A DNA stretch of 64,000 bases, from the NCBI GenBank assembly GCA_963854835.1, contig OY978526.1, forward strand, positions 62,062,649 to 62,126,648. Reading direction: 5' to 3'. Source of the stretch: Megamerina dolium. Its lineage: Eukaryota; Arthropoda; Insecta; Diptera; Megamerinidae. The notes below the pieces were generated by a model, which was given only the letters and a program-made list of their open reading frames with translations, was not told where the DNA came from and did not search any database. Numbering within the stretch: position 1 is the first letter of the stretch; each line of letters begins with the position of its first letter. Both the position numbers and the translations under genes were made by a program. Of this stretch, positions 1 to 10,678 are shown one piece after another.

Positions 1-1225
1 CTGCCTGCCTAGTTGTTTAAGACCGGAGGCGATGAGCTGCTCACCCGCATGCACCAGCTGATAAGCAGAATATGGTCGGATGAAAGCATGCCTGATGATT
101 GGAGGCTCAGTGTTCTCTGTCCTGTACATAAAAAAGGAGACCCCACAATTTGCGCCAACTACCGTGAAAAAAGTCTCCTGAGCATCGCATACAAGGTTCT
201 ATCGAGCGTACTGTGTGAAAGGTTGAAGCCTATGCTCAGCAACCTGATTGGACCTTATCAGTGTGGCTTCAGACCTGGTAAATCCACCATCGACCAGATT
301 TTCACACTGCGTCAAATCCTGGAGAAGACCCAAGAAAAACAGATCGACACACACCAGCTATTTGTTGATTATAAAGCCGCTTTCGACAGTCCGGTAAGGG
401 ATTACCTCTATGCAACAATGTCTGAGTTCGGTATTCCTGCAAAGCTCATTCGACTTTGTAGAATGACACTGCATAACTCCCGTTGTGCAGTGAAAATTGG
501 GAAGGACCTCTCCGCACCGTTTAATACCGAACGGGGTTTCAGACAAGGTGATTCGTTATCGTGCGACTACTTCAATCTTATTATGGAGAAAATAATACGA
601 GCTGCTGATCTACGGCATAATGGCACTATCTTCAACAAAAGTGTCATGCTGTTAGCGTATGCCGACGATATTGACATAATCGTCATGAACACGCGAGCAG
701 TCAGTACAGCATTCTCAGAGTTGGAAAGAGAGTCGCGTCAGATGGGTCTCACGGTGAACGAGGGCAAGACGAAGTATCTAGTGTCAACAAACAAAGAGTC
801 CCGGCGTCTTGGACAGCACGTCACTGTTGACAACTACGCTTTTAACATATGGCGCTGAATCCTGGACAATTTCGACCTCGGATGAGCGAATGCTTGGAGT
901 TTTCGAGAGAAAAGTCCTACGCAAGATCTTTGGACCTATTTGCGTTGGTGGCGAGTACCGAATAAGGTACAACCATGAGCTGTACGAGCTGTATGCCGAT
1001 ATTGACATAGTAAAGCGCATCAAAATCCAGCGGCTGCGCTGGCTAGGTCATGTCGAGCGAATGGAAGAACACGCTCCAGCTAAGAAGGTGTTATATTCGG
1101 AACCCGCTGGAGAATGACGCAAAAGAGGAAGACCAAGAACTGGAGAACCTGACGGCGCTTGGAATTTCTAACTGGCGCCAGCTAGCGAAGAACAGAGATG
1201 GCTGGCGAAGCATGTTATTTTCGGC
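1..1225 (+). pseudogene. RTE-clade non-LTR retrotransposon, 3' part (copy 1), defective
   Basis: This is the reverse-transcriptase end of an RTE-type LINE, entering from the left edge of the window. The reading frame after a TAG at 10-12 runs to 858 and shows RT landmarks: GFRPGKSTIDQIF, VDYKAAFDS, RQGDSLS and the catalytic AYADDID box near 655-675. At about 780-850 the thumb region is lost: the sequence jumps from GKTKYLVSTNKESRRLG to a second frame (about 840-1117) carrying TYGAESWTISTSDE and RLRWLGHVERMEE, typical of RTE C-termini. A third frame near 1118-1225 resembles the usual RTE tail and ends at a TAA. A matching copy begins at 50203. The internal deletion and frameshifts make it non-functional. 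Confidence 0.85.
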
Positions 1226-1684
1226 CTAAATCGATATTCGGTTGTTATGGCCACATAAGTAAGCAAGTAAGTCAACTGAGGAGATTGCGAAAATCTAACC
1301 ATGGATTTGAATTCGGCGCCATAATATGTTTATTATGTTTGACCACGCTTATTCTTTCTTTGGCAGTAATATACCCTAAAAAAGTGGGGTGTACGATTAC
1401 ACCAGCGTCTGCATCACGTTTATTATTAACCTCAAAAAATAAAATATTTTCTCGTATTTTTTCATTATTTCTGTGTAGTCTTAGCAATCAGACCGTGAGA
1501 ACTAAAAGTTGTCTTGATAAATGCTTGACAAATCAATTTCGCTAGACCATCTAAAAGTTGTGGTTATCGGAATATCGTAATATAATGTTGAACGATACGA
1601 AATTAAACCGGGTGAGTTAGCAGAGACTACACTGATATCAATGACCTATTTTCTACTTTCCATTACAATAAATATGAAGTGGCT
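1226..1684. other. AT-rich non-coding stretch
   Basis: No domain was recognised on either strand. The open stretch at about 1198-1545 begins inside the LINE tail and shows no conserved motif. The segment probably holds the 3' untranslated end of the RTE copy and flanking DNA. If the last Rim exons lie further left, this is intron. Confidence 0.4.
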
Positions 1685-1880
1685 TGTTGCAAGATGTTTT
1701 GCAAAATAATGTACCAACCAACATCAAGTCTTTAGTTGCGATGGCAAAATTCAATGAAATGCGGTTCGAACTGGTTCTCATCCATCATAGTCATCAGAGT
1801 TGGTTTCAGGCTGGTATTATCTGTTTCCCAATTGGAAGATATGGCTCTAATGAAAATGGTCAGGGGTGGTTGTTAATATT
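1685..1880 (+). pseudogene. mariner-family transposase C-terminal remnant
   Basis: The plus-strand translation contains SLVAMAKFNEMRFELV, which resembles the segment just before the third catalytic residue of mariner-type transposases (usual form: AKFNELRFELVxHPPYSPDLAPSD). The following residues drift (HHSHQSWFQAG), with FP and an F/YGSNE-like piece still visible, so the PPYSPDLAPSD motif and the catalytic Asp are gone. Only about 60 codons remain, with no N-terminus and no terminal repeats recognised. It is a decayed fragment; the family call rests on one motif. Confidence 0.5.
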
Positions 1881-3087
1881 TAATAGTCATGATGCATTTT
1901 TAGGGCAACTATCAAGGCTCATTTACAGATCAAAATTTAATATATTACGTACTAACTTCATTCTTTTCTATGATCCTTTTCCATTTTTCGGAAAGCTACA
2001 TGATTTCGCGACCGTATTGCGATCGGTTTTTTTCCAGCAAAGAATTGGTCGAGTTACAGTTCTATAGCCCCATCAAAATCGAACGATCTGTAATCTCAGT
2101 TATTTTGCAAGAAATGAAACGGATGGCTTGATGTTCGCTGCGTTTCTTGAAGTATGAGGTAAGACTTTTCGAGCTGTGGCAATTTTTGTGAGTCACCAAA
2201 CTTGTGAAATACTACGCTTTTGTAATTGATGAGTTAAAGTTGTTCGGTAATTTTGGGGGAAAATGCCTATTCAAATATAGCTGTGAATTAATGATCTGGT
2301 TCCAAACTAGAAGCTTCGAAAACAATACACCCTTTGTAATTACACTACACAGAAAGCATAATCATAGTTTGGTGTGAGTAACTCCGAATATTATTTTAGC
2401 AACATTTTTACTGCCTATTTTGAGTTCAGCCTCATAAGATGGTCGTGGACGGTATCTGTTATGACACAAGTTATTGCCTTTGGATTTGGATCAACCAGTG
2501 GCTTTGTTTTATCATGTTCAACCACATTTGATCTTCCCGAACGAAAAAGATTACGGGCTTGCTTTGCATTCTTCCCATTTCAGAAATAGTAGAATAATAT
2601 CTGACGAAAGTGGACAGTACCCAACAACTTCAACTTGATGTAAAAATCGAATAACGAGTTTAAATTAAACTGGTTTTAAGTGAAGTTTGAATTGTAATCC
2701 CTCGAAATACATATGTATAAAGCACTTGATCCGATAAAGATGTTGCTGATTATTACAATATACATATTCACATTTCTAACAGTATATTTTCTTAGTATAG
2801 TATTTTCAATAGATTTTGTATTTTTGAAAAGAAATTGAATCAATTAAAGAGACATACATATTTCCCTTTTTATAAAAGTATAAATCAAATTAGAAACTTT
2901 TTGAATACAAAGTTTTCAAATTAAATTTTTTAAATAGTCTACTCTTTATCATCGACTCAACAAACATTTCATTGCTTTTGTGAATTGTTCTTTATACTTA
3001 GCTCAAATTTATACTTATACTTAGCTTAGACCAAACTGGTCAAAAATGCAACATTTCGCTTGCTGGTATAATTTAATTAATACTCAC
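1881..3087. other. Probable Rim intron, no gene recognised
   Basis: This stretch lies immediately downstream, in transcript sense, of the exon ending at 3088. I looked on the minus strand for the rest of C2B (a PYVKVYL block followed by a TLDPLY block) and did not see it. An open frame at 2374-2589 has no recognisable domain. The remainder is AT-rich. Confidence 0.4.
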
Positions 3088-3268
3088 TTGTAAACCTCTA
3101 GCACGTATTACTTCGACTTCTAAGTAGCCCTTTTGATGGCACATTGATAATTGTATATCACCCAATGATGGTGCACCCAATACTTGGCGTCCAACCAATT
3201 GTCCGGGACCCAGACCATCAATGAACTCGGACAGTTGGCCATCATTCATGCGTAATGATGGTGAATAT
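3088..3268 (-). CDS. Rim: Rim exon: start of C2B domain
   Basis: The exon is flanked by an AG acceptor (3269-3270) and a CAA|GTGAGT donor. It encodes 60 codons plus one phase nucleotide: FIDGLGPGQLVGRQ, then GDIQLSM and GYLEVEVIRARGLQ. RIM proteins carry the same order just before and inside C2B (GLGPAQLVGRQ, MGDIQIGM, GQLEVEVIRARSL), so this is the linker and first beta strands of C2B. C2B of RIM binds liprin-alpha and PIP2 at the presynaptic membrane and lacks Ca2+ coordination. Phase matches the exon ending at 6989 (TC|A). The remaining C2B exons are not in the window. Confidence 0.9.
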
Positions 3269-5172
3269 CTAAATATTTGTTGAATAATTTTGAAAATAAT
3301 TATAATATTAATTTCGAATTAATTTATTTGATATAATTTAGTTTTAGAAGTATAAAAATGCAAACAAACAAAAAATATATAAAATATAGGTCATATCAAA
3401 GAAAAACAAAATCAAATTAAGAGAAAACCAATAAAAGTTAGTTATATTATATGTATATAGTAAAAAATATTTTTATCGAAATCAACACTTTATGTAATTA
3501 TTTATGTATTTCTTATATATTTTTTCATTTATTTTATATTGTATATTTATTAAAAAAAAAATTAAGCTTATACACAGGGAGATATAGAGACATTGTAGTT
3601 TTTTCTTATTTATTTTGGATATATGAGTGGTATTTTGTTTTCTTGGAATCAATGCTAACATTTATATAATTAAGATAGAAATGATAATAAGTATTAAAAA
3701 GTGAGTGGAGAAATTTTAGATTTAGAGTTATTTATGTGTATATGCATGTGTTAAGTAATAAAGATTTAAATTGTATGAATAAAGAGTATTGATTCTACAC
3801 ATGACAACATAGAAAACGGTAAAGAAACAAGATAGCAGCGATATAGGATTGAATTGAATTACATCGATTTAGGAACGAAAGAAGTATCATGTGGTTAGTT
3901 ACAAGCATTGTGAACGTAATTCGCAGTACTAGTTTCCTTCTCATAAAAATAGTACAATTTAAAGGTGCTGCGTCAATTAAAAAATCTTACAAAAAGACGT
4001 AAACAACATTGAGCTTTCCTCAGGTCAATATGGATTCGGGTTGTTGAATCTGAATCCGTTGTCGGTTTTCTGCCGTCATGCTCAGGCTTTTTACAAGCTT
4101 CAAGACGTTTAAAAGATTATCGAATGATTGGAAAATACAATTTATTGTGATGGCGGAAATCCGATCACTTATTTGGATTCAACAACCCAATATCTATAAA
4201 ACTCGATGTACGATGTACCAAAGCTCTTGAGCGTAGACAGAAACCTTGGTTGTTAAGGTTCAAGCATGTTAAATGGGTCACTTAATCCAAATCTGAGGTT
4301 GGATTTCCCCTATATTTTTAGAAAATCGAGAAATTTAACTAAAATCCACCATCCCTGAAACAATTCTACGATGATTCTACGAGTAATTATATTTGTCCAT
4401 CGCACTTTGATAAATTGAGAATTAAAGTTAAAATGCTATAGTGCTCATCTTTTTTCCACAGCTTTTTGTTATATATTTAGGTACAATCTAGCAATATAAA
4501 TTATTCATACAATTCAAACGAATCCTAGAACATTTTCTGTAATATTTTAAATAAAAGTTGGTGCTGTATGGTTGCATTATCAGTTCTGATTGCATGCAGT
4601 TTTGGTATTTTGTGGTGAGCTCGAGTAAGTATAGGCGAGTTGATGGATATTTGGACATGTACCAGGTATAGTTTGTGCTTTGTTAGTGTTTCTATAATTT
4701 GTTGATACTTGTGTATGTTGCATTTAGTCATGCATATTATTAAAACTAACAAACATATGGTAAGAATTTGAAACTAATGTTAAATGTGAAAATGAAAGGA
4801 AAGAAATAAATTAAATAAATGAAAAAGCAATAAAAAGAAAACATGCTGCAGCTTAAATGAAGAGCCGAATAGAAGAAATTCAGAACTCAGATAATACCTA
4901 CATAAATATTTCATATAACATTTAGATATACATACATATAAATCGGTGAGGTTTAGTTGTTGGCCTTTTAGGCGTTAGTGTATTCATATTAATATAGCAT
5001 ATTATTATACAGGTATTATTTTAGATTTAAATTCATAATTTAAAGTATATTAACTTAAATGTCGAAGCTAAAATTAAGTAAAATCTATTCATTTAGCAAT
5101 ATCAGAAAAAATCAAAGATAGGTAATGTACTTGTATGTAAGAAAATTCATTGACTTTCGATACTTTTACTAC

Positions 5173-5870
5173 CCCCGAATACAAATTACTAGCGTCCAGT
5201 ATTCTTACAATTGTGGCGATATATGACATATGAGTGGCGTTTAATGCAAACACCTTCAAAGTAATTGCTGAAATAAAGCTACTGTTTTATACATCTTGTA
5301 GTCGTAATCAAGCCTCCTTCAAGTCCTCCTCCAACATTCTTATCGGCAGTTTGGAGCGATTGTCGACCGTTCGTTGGGCGTTTTTTACATTTCAAATAAA
5401 TTCTACCTAGTTCTCGTGCGGAAACTGAGTCTCTGATATTCAATACAATCTCCAGCCACAATTTAGGCGCGAGATAAATAACAATAACCATATACTGCTT
5501 CGTCAGTTCGCCGGTCATGCTCATTTTGGTACCTTGCGGTTTAAACAGTCTAGCAGCTTTTTGACGTTAATTTTATTCTATATTGATAGAATGGCACTTT
5601 CAAAGTATTAATATGCTGATGAAAGCCTACTAATATATCAATATATGACGACACTTTATACATTTCGAGCATCTGCACAATGACTTTGCTTTTTCTGAAG
5701 CACGTCACTGAGCTCTTATATACGTTTTTGTACGGACAAATTACTATAGTCTGAAGAATTGTCAATTCCTCGCCAATAAGTCGGTACGGTTTGAAGCAAT
5801 TTTACACTGGAAACGGCAGAAAAAACCAGCATAACAAGCACTGAGCAAAGGTGCTTAATTTTCAAAAATT
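5173..5870. mobile_element. Possible mariner-like remnant (subterminal sequence only)
   Basis: Sequence at 5183-5240 reads GTATTCTTACAATTGTGGCG followed by a diverged ATATATGACATATGAG. It resembles the subterminal block seen at 39.6 kb, 40.7 kb and 54.4 kb (TATTCTTACACAGTGG / GGCGACATCTATTGACGTATGAG). The approximately 700 bp to its right contain open frames without clear transposase motifs. The right boundary is a guess, so only the left-end similarity is supported. Confidence 0.3.
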
Positions 5871-6675
5871 ATAATTATTATTTTTATAATAATGTAGCCA
5901 ACAATCATCAGATACAAGCGAAATTATTTCGTAAATTGGTTATTTACCATAATATATCTCTCAAAATGGCGAAAAATTAATTGCTGTACAATTCCAAAAT
6001 TTCCATTATTCATTTTACCAGTTATCATATTATATAATATGTACCGTAAGATACTTGCACACTTTAATATCGATATTCTATTTAACGACTATAGGGTACC
6101 CTTTTCAATTATAAGTTGATTTAAAATAAAAATAATAATTTTATCTTATTTTTAAACATTTTGAAAATGAAAATTGTTGAAACAAGAGTATTTCTACGAG
6201 CATACGTAAAACGTAAAAATCAAATTAAAAAATATTACACAGCTAGCAATTAAATAAATTAGAACTAAATGTCTTAACAATGACATAACAAAAAAAAATA
6301 TTTTTAATTAAACATGAAAGTAATAAATGAATGAACATAAAAGAAGTTTGCAAAAATTAAACAGAGGCACTTTTTATGAGACAGAAAGAAAGCAAGATTG
6401 TATTCACAAATGCAATGATAGTAAATATATTGAGAAAAAGAGACACACATATGGAGAAAGAGAGTATAAAATAGTGCGCAGATACTTAAAGATAGAGACA
6501 AGCACAGAGATATAGATTTAATATTGCTATTGGTTTTAGACACATTGCTTTTACACAGTGAGAGTGTAACAAAAATGGGAATTGCCAAACATTTACATAC
6601 AGAGACAAAGAGATATAGAACGAGAGCGAAATAAAGCAAATTGCAACACTGACAGTGAGAGAAAAAGATAGACAG

Positions 6676-6700
6676 AGAGAGAGAGAGAGAGAGAGAGAGC
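6676..6700. repeat. (GA)n microsatellite
   Basis: This is an uninterrupted GA dinucleotide run in a Rim intron, surrounded by about 300 bp of degenerate GAGA-rich sequence. A second run lies at 6927-6952, about 40 bp from the donor of the next exon on the minus strand. On the transcribed strand both are CT-rich. Confidence 0.9.
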
Positions 6701-6988
6701 CAAAGAAAATGATTTAATACAATCAACCACAACGTTTACTCATATCTAGCAGATATGCTAAGTAGCTATCTAATACACTTTAAAAAAAATAGTATCTGCA
6801 AAACAGAGACAGAAAGTAAGACACAGAGAGAAAGCGGGCAACACAAATGTATATTTCTTTCTTTTTTTTTATTTTTAATTTTAATATTTCTTTAAACATA
6901 TGATCAAGAGTATGGGTGAGTGAAACAGAGAGAGAGAGAGAGAGAGAGAGAGTCTAGTAGTTTTGTGTTGCTCATCTCATTAACTTAC

Positions 6989-7298
6989 GATGAACCCTCG
7001 TTGCTCGAAAGCGAATGTATACTGCCGGCACGATATTGTGTGGATCCAGAGGTGCTTGGTGTTACTTCAACGGATCTTTGTATGCTGCCAGCAGAACCAC
7101 GTGATTGGCGTTGATTATGATGTGATGATTGTTGTTGCTGTTGCTGATGCTGATAGCTATGATGATGTTGTTGTTGTTGCTGTTGATGATTATGATGATG
7201 ATGATAGTGATGTTGATGTTGATGAGTGCCAGAGATGTTGGTAGTGCTGGTGTTGGTGCTGCTATTACTGCTGGCATACTGAGATTGTTGATATTGCT
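6989..7298 (-). CDS. Rim: Rim exon: Gln/His-rich linker before C2B
   Basis: The exon has a CAACAG acceptor after a pyrimidine tract and a TC|GTAAGT donor. The open frame encodes a linker rich in Gln, His, Ser and Asn, with runs of 4-6 Gln and 4 His. It is followed by a less repetitive tail, SRGSAGSIQRSVEVTPS and AGSIHSLSSNEGSS, resembling the Ser-rich segment before C2B in RIM proteins. Its 3' phase joins perfectly to the next exon (3268). Its 5' phase does not match the upstream exon ending at 9932 if the first AG is used. Two in-exon acceptors, after 7271 and after 7268 (a CAGCAG pair), would restore the frame, giving exon starts at 7270 or 7267. Confidence 0.75.
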
Positions 7299-9931
7299 CT
7301 GTTGAAAGGGGGAAACAATATGGGTATATGGGATAGATAATACAAAAATTTGATGTGCGATTGATTTTTGATTTTTTAAATTTTCAGCATCTAATTTGGT
7401 AAGTAATTTAGCAAGGGATCTTTTTCTTCTGCGCCTAAATAAAAATCGTAGATATTTGTGTTGCTGCAAATACCGTTAATGTAAGAAAGGTTTAAGAAGT
7501 CACGAACGCCACCTCACAACAAAAACAACAAACGAGTAAAAATGGTTTACCCTTACAAATGAAAAAGTGGAAAAGAAAGCAAAACATAAAACATTTAAAT
7601 TATAAACAATTATAATATTAATATAAATTAATACGGAAAAAATCAAAGCAGAAGAAAAGTTAATAAAATATATATTTGATAAGTACAAAGTGTTTCGTGT
7701 GAAAATTTTTTCCATTTTCAAAAATACAAAAAAAAAAACAGCGATTTAAATTGCTGGTGCTTCGAAAGCTACTGAGAACTAACTGAGAATCTAAAACTAG
7801 AACTCTTGAAAACCTTAAATTATCTCGAGTAAACAAGGAATTAAGTTGTAAAATTTTGAACATAAATTCTTTCTTTAGAACCAATATTATCTTTCGACAC
7901 GAAACACCCTGTGCATATTAGTTGTTAATGGGATAGACTTTTTCTTGAAAATAAGTATACATACATACATATATTTGCTGCCTACAATTTATTAATTTTT
8001 TTCTATTGAAACTGTGAATTATGAAATATAAGTAATATTAAAGTAAGCAAAAAAGTTTTAATGTATATTAATTTATCTTTATCAACAAATGGAAATTTAA
8101 ATGAAATAATTCAGAATTATTTGTAAGAATATAGATGTTTTCTGAAACTTGAACGTTAAAATTACAAAAATGCAGTGTTGTTTTATTATTGGTGAGTGAG
8201 TGCTTGACTGTGTGCTGTGTGTTATGTTGTTTTATGTTTTTAATTGTTATTGATTGTTATTGTTGTTTAGCTTATATGGAGAGGTCTATGTTGTCTATGT
8301 CTCCCTGAATATAAGGTCATATATTATTTAGGAAATGACATTTGCCTTTTAATTAATAACAACAATAACTTTGTTTAACAATAAAAAATATTGTATAAAT
8401 ATATATATATAGTAGTTATTAAAGAATACTATTAATTGAAACTCTTTGTTTTTTTCTCTTTGTTTTTTTTTTTATTAAAGATGATAAACATCTGCTTTAG
8501 AAAAGTAATTAATATTAAATTGCATGCATATTCTTGTTTAAAAATTATTAAATAAAACTGCATACTCAATTTTATTGGTTGAAGGGAAAGAGAAACGTTT
8601 GAAAGCTTTGAGATTTAAGTTGTAAGTTCAGTCAAATTGAGTTATCATATCGTTAAGTGGGAATCTGTTGTGCTTTTTTGTCTTTTTTGACATATGTATG
8701 TACTGAGTAAAGGCAGAGCTTTTTTGTTTGGATTATCTTACCAAATATTTCATATATACTCCTGTGTAAAAAGCAATCAATCACTAAAACTAAGAATATT
8801 TTATAAAGTACACATATAATTGTATATGAATGAAAATGAAAAATCTTCAAATATAAAGCATGCATATGCAACATAAGTATTAAGTATAAATATATTCTTA
8901 ATTGATCGTTTTAAAATGCATGTGATTTGAATTCATCTAAACTCAATGATCCTCTGATCCTCAAAAAAGTGATTTGCTCGATTCAACGATGTGCATATGT
9001 AGTTAATGTTCTAGCTTAAACTACATGCTTACTTTATCTAATCAAAATATAATGAAAAATGGGAAAAAATGTAAAAAGCTCTCAAAAGTATGAATTGACT
9101 TTCATCAACTATGAAAGCTTAAGATCTCATGTTCATAGGCTTCAAATGATGCAAATGATGGCGCTCACAATTCAAATGCCGAAAAGCTTTTCAAAAGCGA
9201 ACTTTATTTTTCAATAATACTATATAAAAACTAAAGCTGTGCTTGAAAAGCTTCTGGTTGAATCGTAAATTGTATAATATATTCTCTTATGCCATTTCAA
9301 TGATTTTCATTATTTTCTTTTCTTATTTTGTCCTCTTGTTATCTTAAAAAAAAGCCTAAAAATACGTATCGACTTTGGAGTTGCTTCTTTTTTTGGTACT
9401 TACGAAATAAAATATTTATCAAATAAATACGTTACACAGGTATTTTCATTATTAGTATTCATACTTACAATATGTATACAATGACAAATAAAAACTAATA
9501 CTAAATTAAAATTACAAACAAAATAGTCAAACTTTTGATTTATTTTAATTCGAACAAAGGAGAAAACTGTATATTGGCATTTCAGCGACATGCTAAAGCG
9601 CTGCTATGGATTTTTAAGCTTTTGTGTAAGCATTTTATTCGTGGGAGCTTTCTCTTTAGTATGCTTTTGAGCGCCTTTGGTGTCAACTCAAATTTCAAGC
9701 TTTAAGATTTTTGCTTAACACTCACTCATACCTATACTAAATTGTACAGCTTTATAATTGCAACTCAAATTATGTATATGTTTATCATCTTTGATAAAAA
9801 AGAATAGTAGTAGGTACAATTAAAAGAAAATTCTATCCAAAGAAATGAGAATAAACCAAAATTAATAGATAGTAAATAGAAGAAAAAATAGGAATGAAAA
9901 TAACTGGTTTATAGTTTGAAATTTTGCGAAC
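7299..9931 (-). other. Rim intron
   Basis: This 2.6-kb AT-rich intron has no recognised gene or transposon. A good-looking minus-strand donor (TTTC|GTAAGT) lies at 9397-9403, but no convincing acceptor or conserved peptide precedes it. A short alternative exon here is one way to explain the phase break between the flanking exons. Confidence 0.55.
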
Positions 9932-10109
9932 CTGTCCGCACCACCACCACTACTGGCACCGATATCGGCTAATGCTTCGCCACCATCAGCTTCGGATGAT
10001 GAGCCACGCGAGAGAGCTCCACGTATCTCACCCGGCAGAACTTCTTCACTGCGGTGCACCGTAAATGAGTTCTTACCCTTTTTTCCAAAGCCCATACGTC
10101 TTTTACGAC
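9932..10109 (-). CDS. Rim: Rim exon: basic block and Ser/Gly linker
   Basis: Acceptor ACAAAG and donor GGACAG|GTTCGC bound 178 nt. With the G carried over from the previous exon it reads GRKRRMGFGKKGKNSFTV, then HRSEEVLPGEIRGALSRGSS and a Gly/Ser/Asp-rich end. A Lys/Arg-rich block after STSQLS followed by an acidic HRSEEVLP-like segment is the layout of RIM proteins between the linker and C2B. The exon ends in phase 2, whereas the best acceptor of the next recognised exon (7298) needs phase 1. Confidence 0.85.
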
Positions 10110-10479
10110 CTTTGTAATAATATCGAATATATATGTTTATGCATACAGATGTGAATGTTATTTTTATTTTTTATTTTTGATTTGGTGGGCACGTATGGTG
10201 TGTGGATTTTTAAAATTAATATTTTTCAAAGAAAAAAATGAATGAAAATGAAAACAATAGAATATAAAAATGAACCAACAAAATGAATGTAAATGGACTT
10301 GGGTGCGACTAAGGCATCAATCAAAAGTAAAGGAGTTTTCGAGAATATTCTATCATAATGATTTGTTTTTTTGCATGAGCTTCATTGATTTTTTGTTGTG
10401 GCATAGCTACTTGCTTAAATTGAGATCGCTTATAAATAATGAATTGGACAAAATTAACCAGCTCAGAAATACGACTTAC
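10110..10479 (-). other. Rim intron (370 nt)
   Basis: This short AT-rich intron lies between two well-supported exons. It has consensus ends: GTAAGT donor at 10479-10474 and an ACAAAG acceptor at 10110-10115. Nothing else was recognised. Confidence 0.8.
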
Positions 10480-10602
10480 CCGTTGCTGAGAGTTGTGATG
10501 TTGAATTTGATTTTTTACCCATGCCGCTACCTCCTTTTGGCGAACGTTCTTGGTCCACTGTACCTTTTTTACGGTCAGTTGTTGTATCCGATAGGCTGCC
10601 AT
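10480..10602 (-). CDS. Rim: Rim exon: conserved DGSLSDT / STSQLSAT block
   Basis: This exon is 123 nt long, with acceptor TATTTCAG and donor CGG|GTAAGT. Joined to the G left over from the preceding exon it reads DGSLSDTTTDRKKG, then a Gly/Lys-rich stretch, then KKSNSTSQLSAT. Vertebrate RIM1/RIM2 contain a closely similar block (DGSQSDTAVG, basic residues, RSTSQLS) shortly before C2B. This is the strongest single reason for naming the gene Rim rather than another PDZ/C2 scaffold. A shadow frame opens with ATG at the acceptor but does not keep the conserved peptide. Confidence 0.92.
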
Positions 10603-10678
10603 CTGAAATATATTCAATTTTTAGAAATGTCAGAAACACAAAAAATAAAAAATTTTATTTCAGACGCGTTTAGCTCAC

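Larger units (their letters stand above)
3269..6988 (-). other. Rim intron with simple repeats and transposon remnants
   Basis: This 3.7-kb intron is AT-rich. It holds a 13-bp inverted motif (GGGTTGTTGAATC at 4038-4050, reverse complement at 4176-4188), a probable mariner-like end near 5175, and (GA)n tracts at about 6676-6700 and 6927-6952. No coding segment was recognised. Open frames of about 70-140 codons here are low-complexity or lack motifs. Confidence 0.6.

Noticed and set aside
6304..6732. 142-codon minus-strand frame rich in Leu/Ser/Phe, resembling a membrane protein
   Set aside because: Its hydrophobic, Ser-Leu repeats come from the (GA)n/(CT)n tract and AT-rich DNA. No homologous motif or splice logic.
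10321..10617. Minus-strand frame opening MAAYRIQQ at the acceptor near 10602
   Set aside because: A shifted frame loses the conserved DGSLSDT and STSQLSAT peptides and ignores a perfect GTAAGT donor. The ATG is coincidental.
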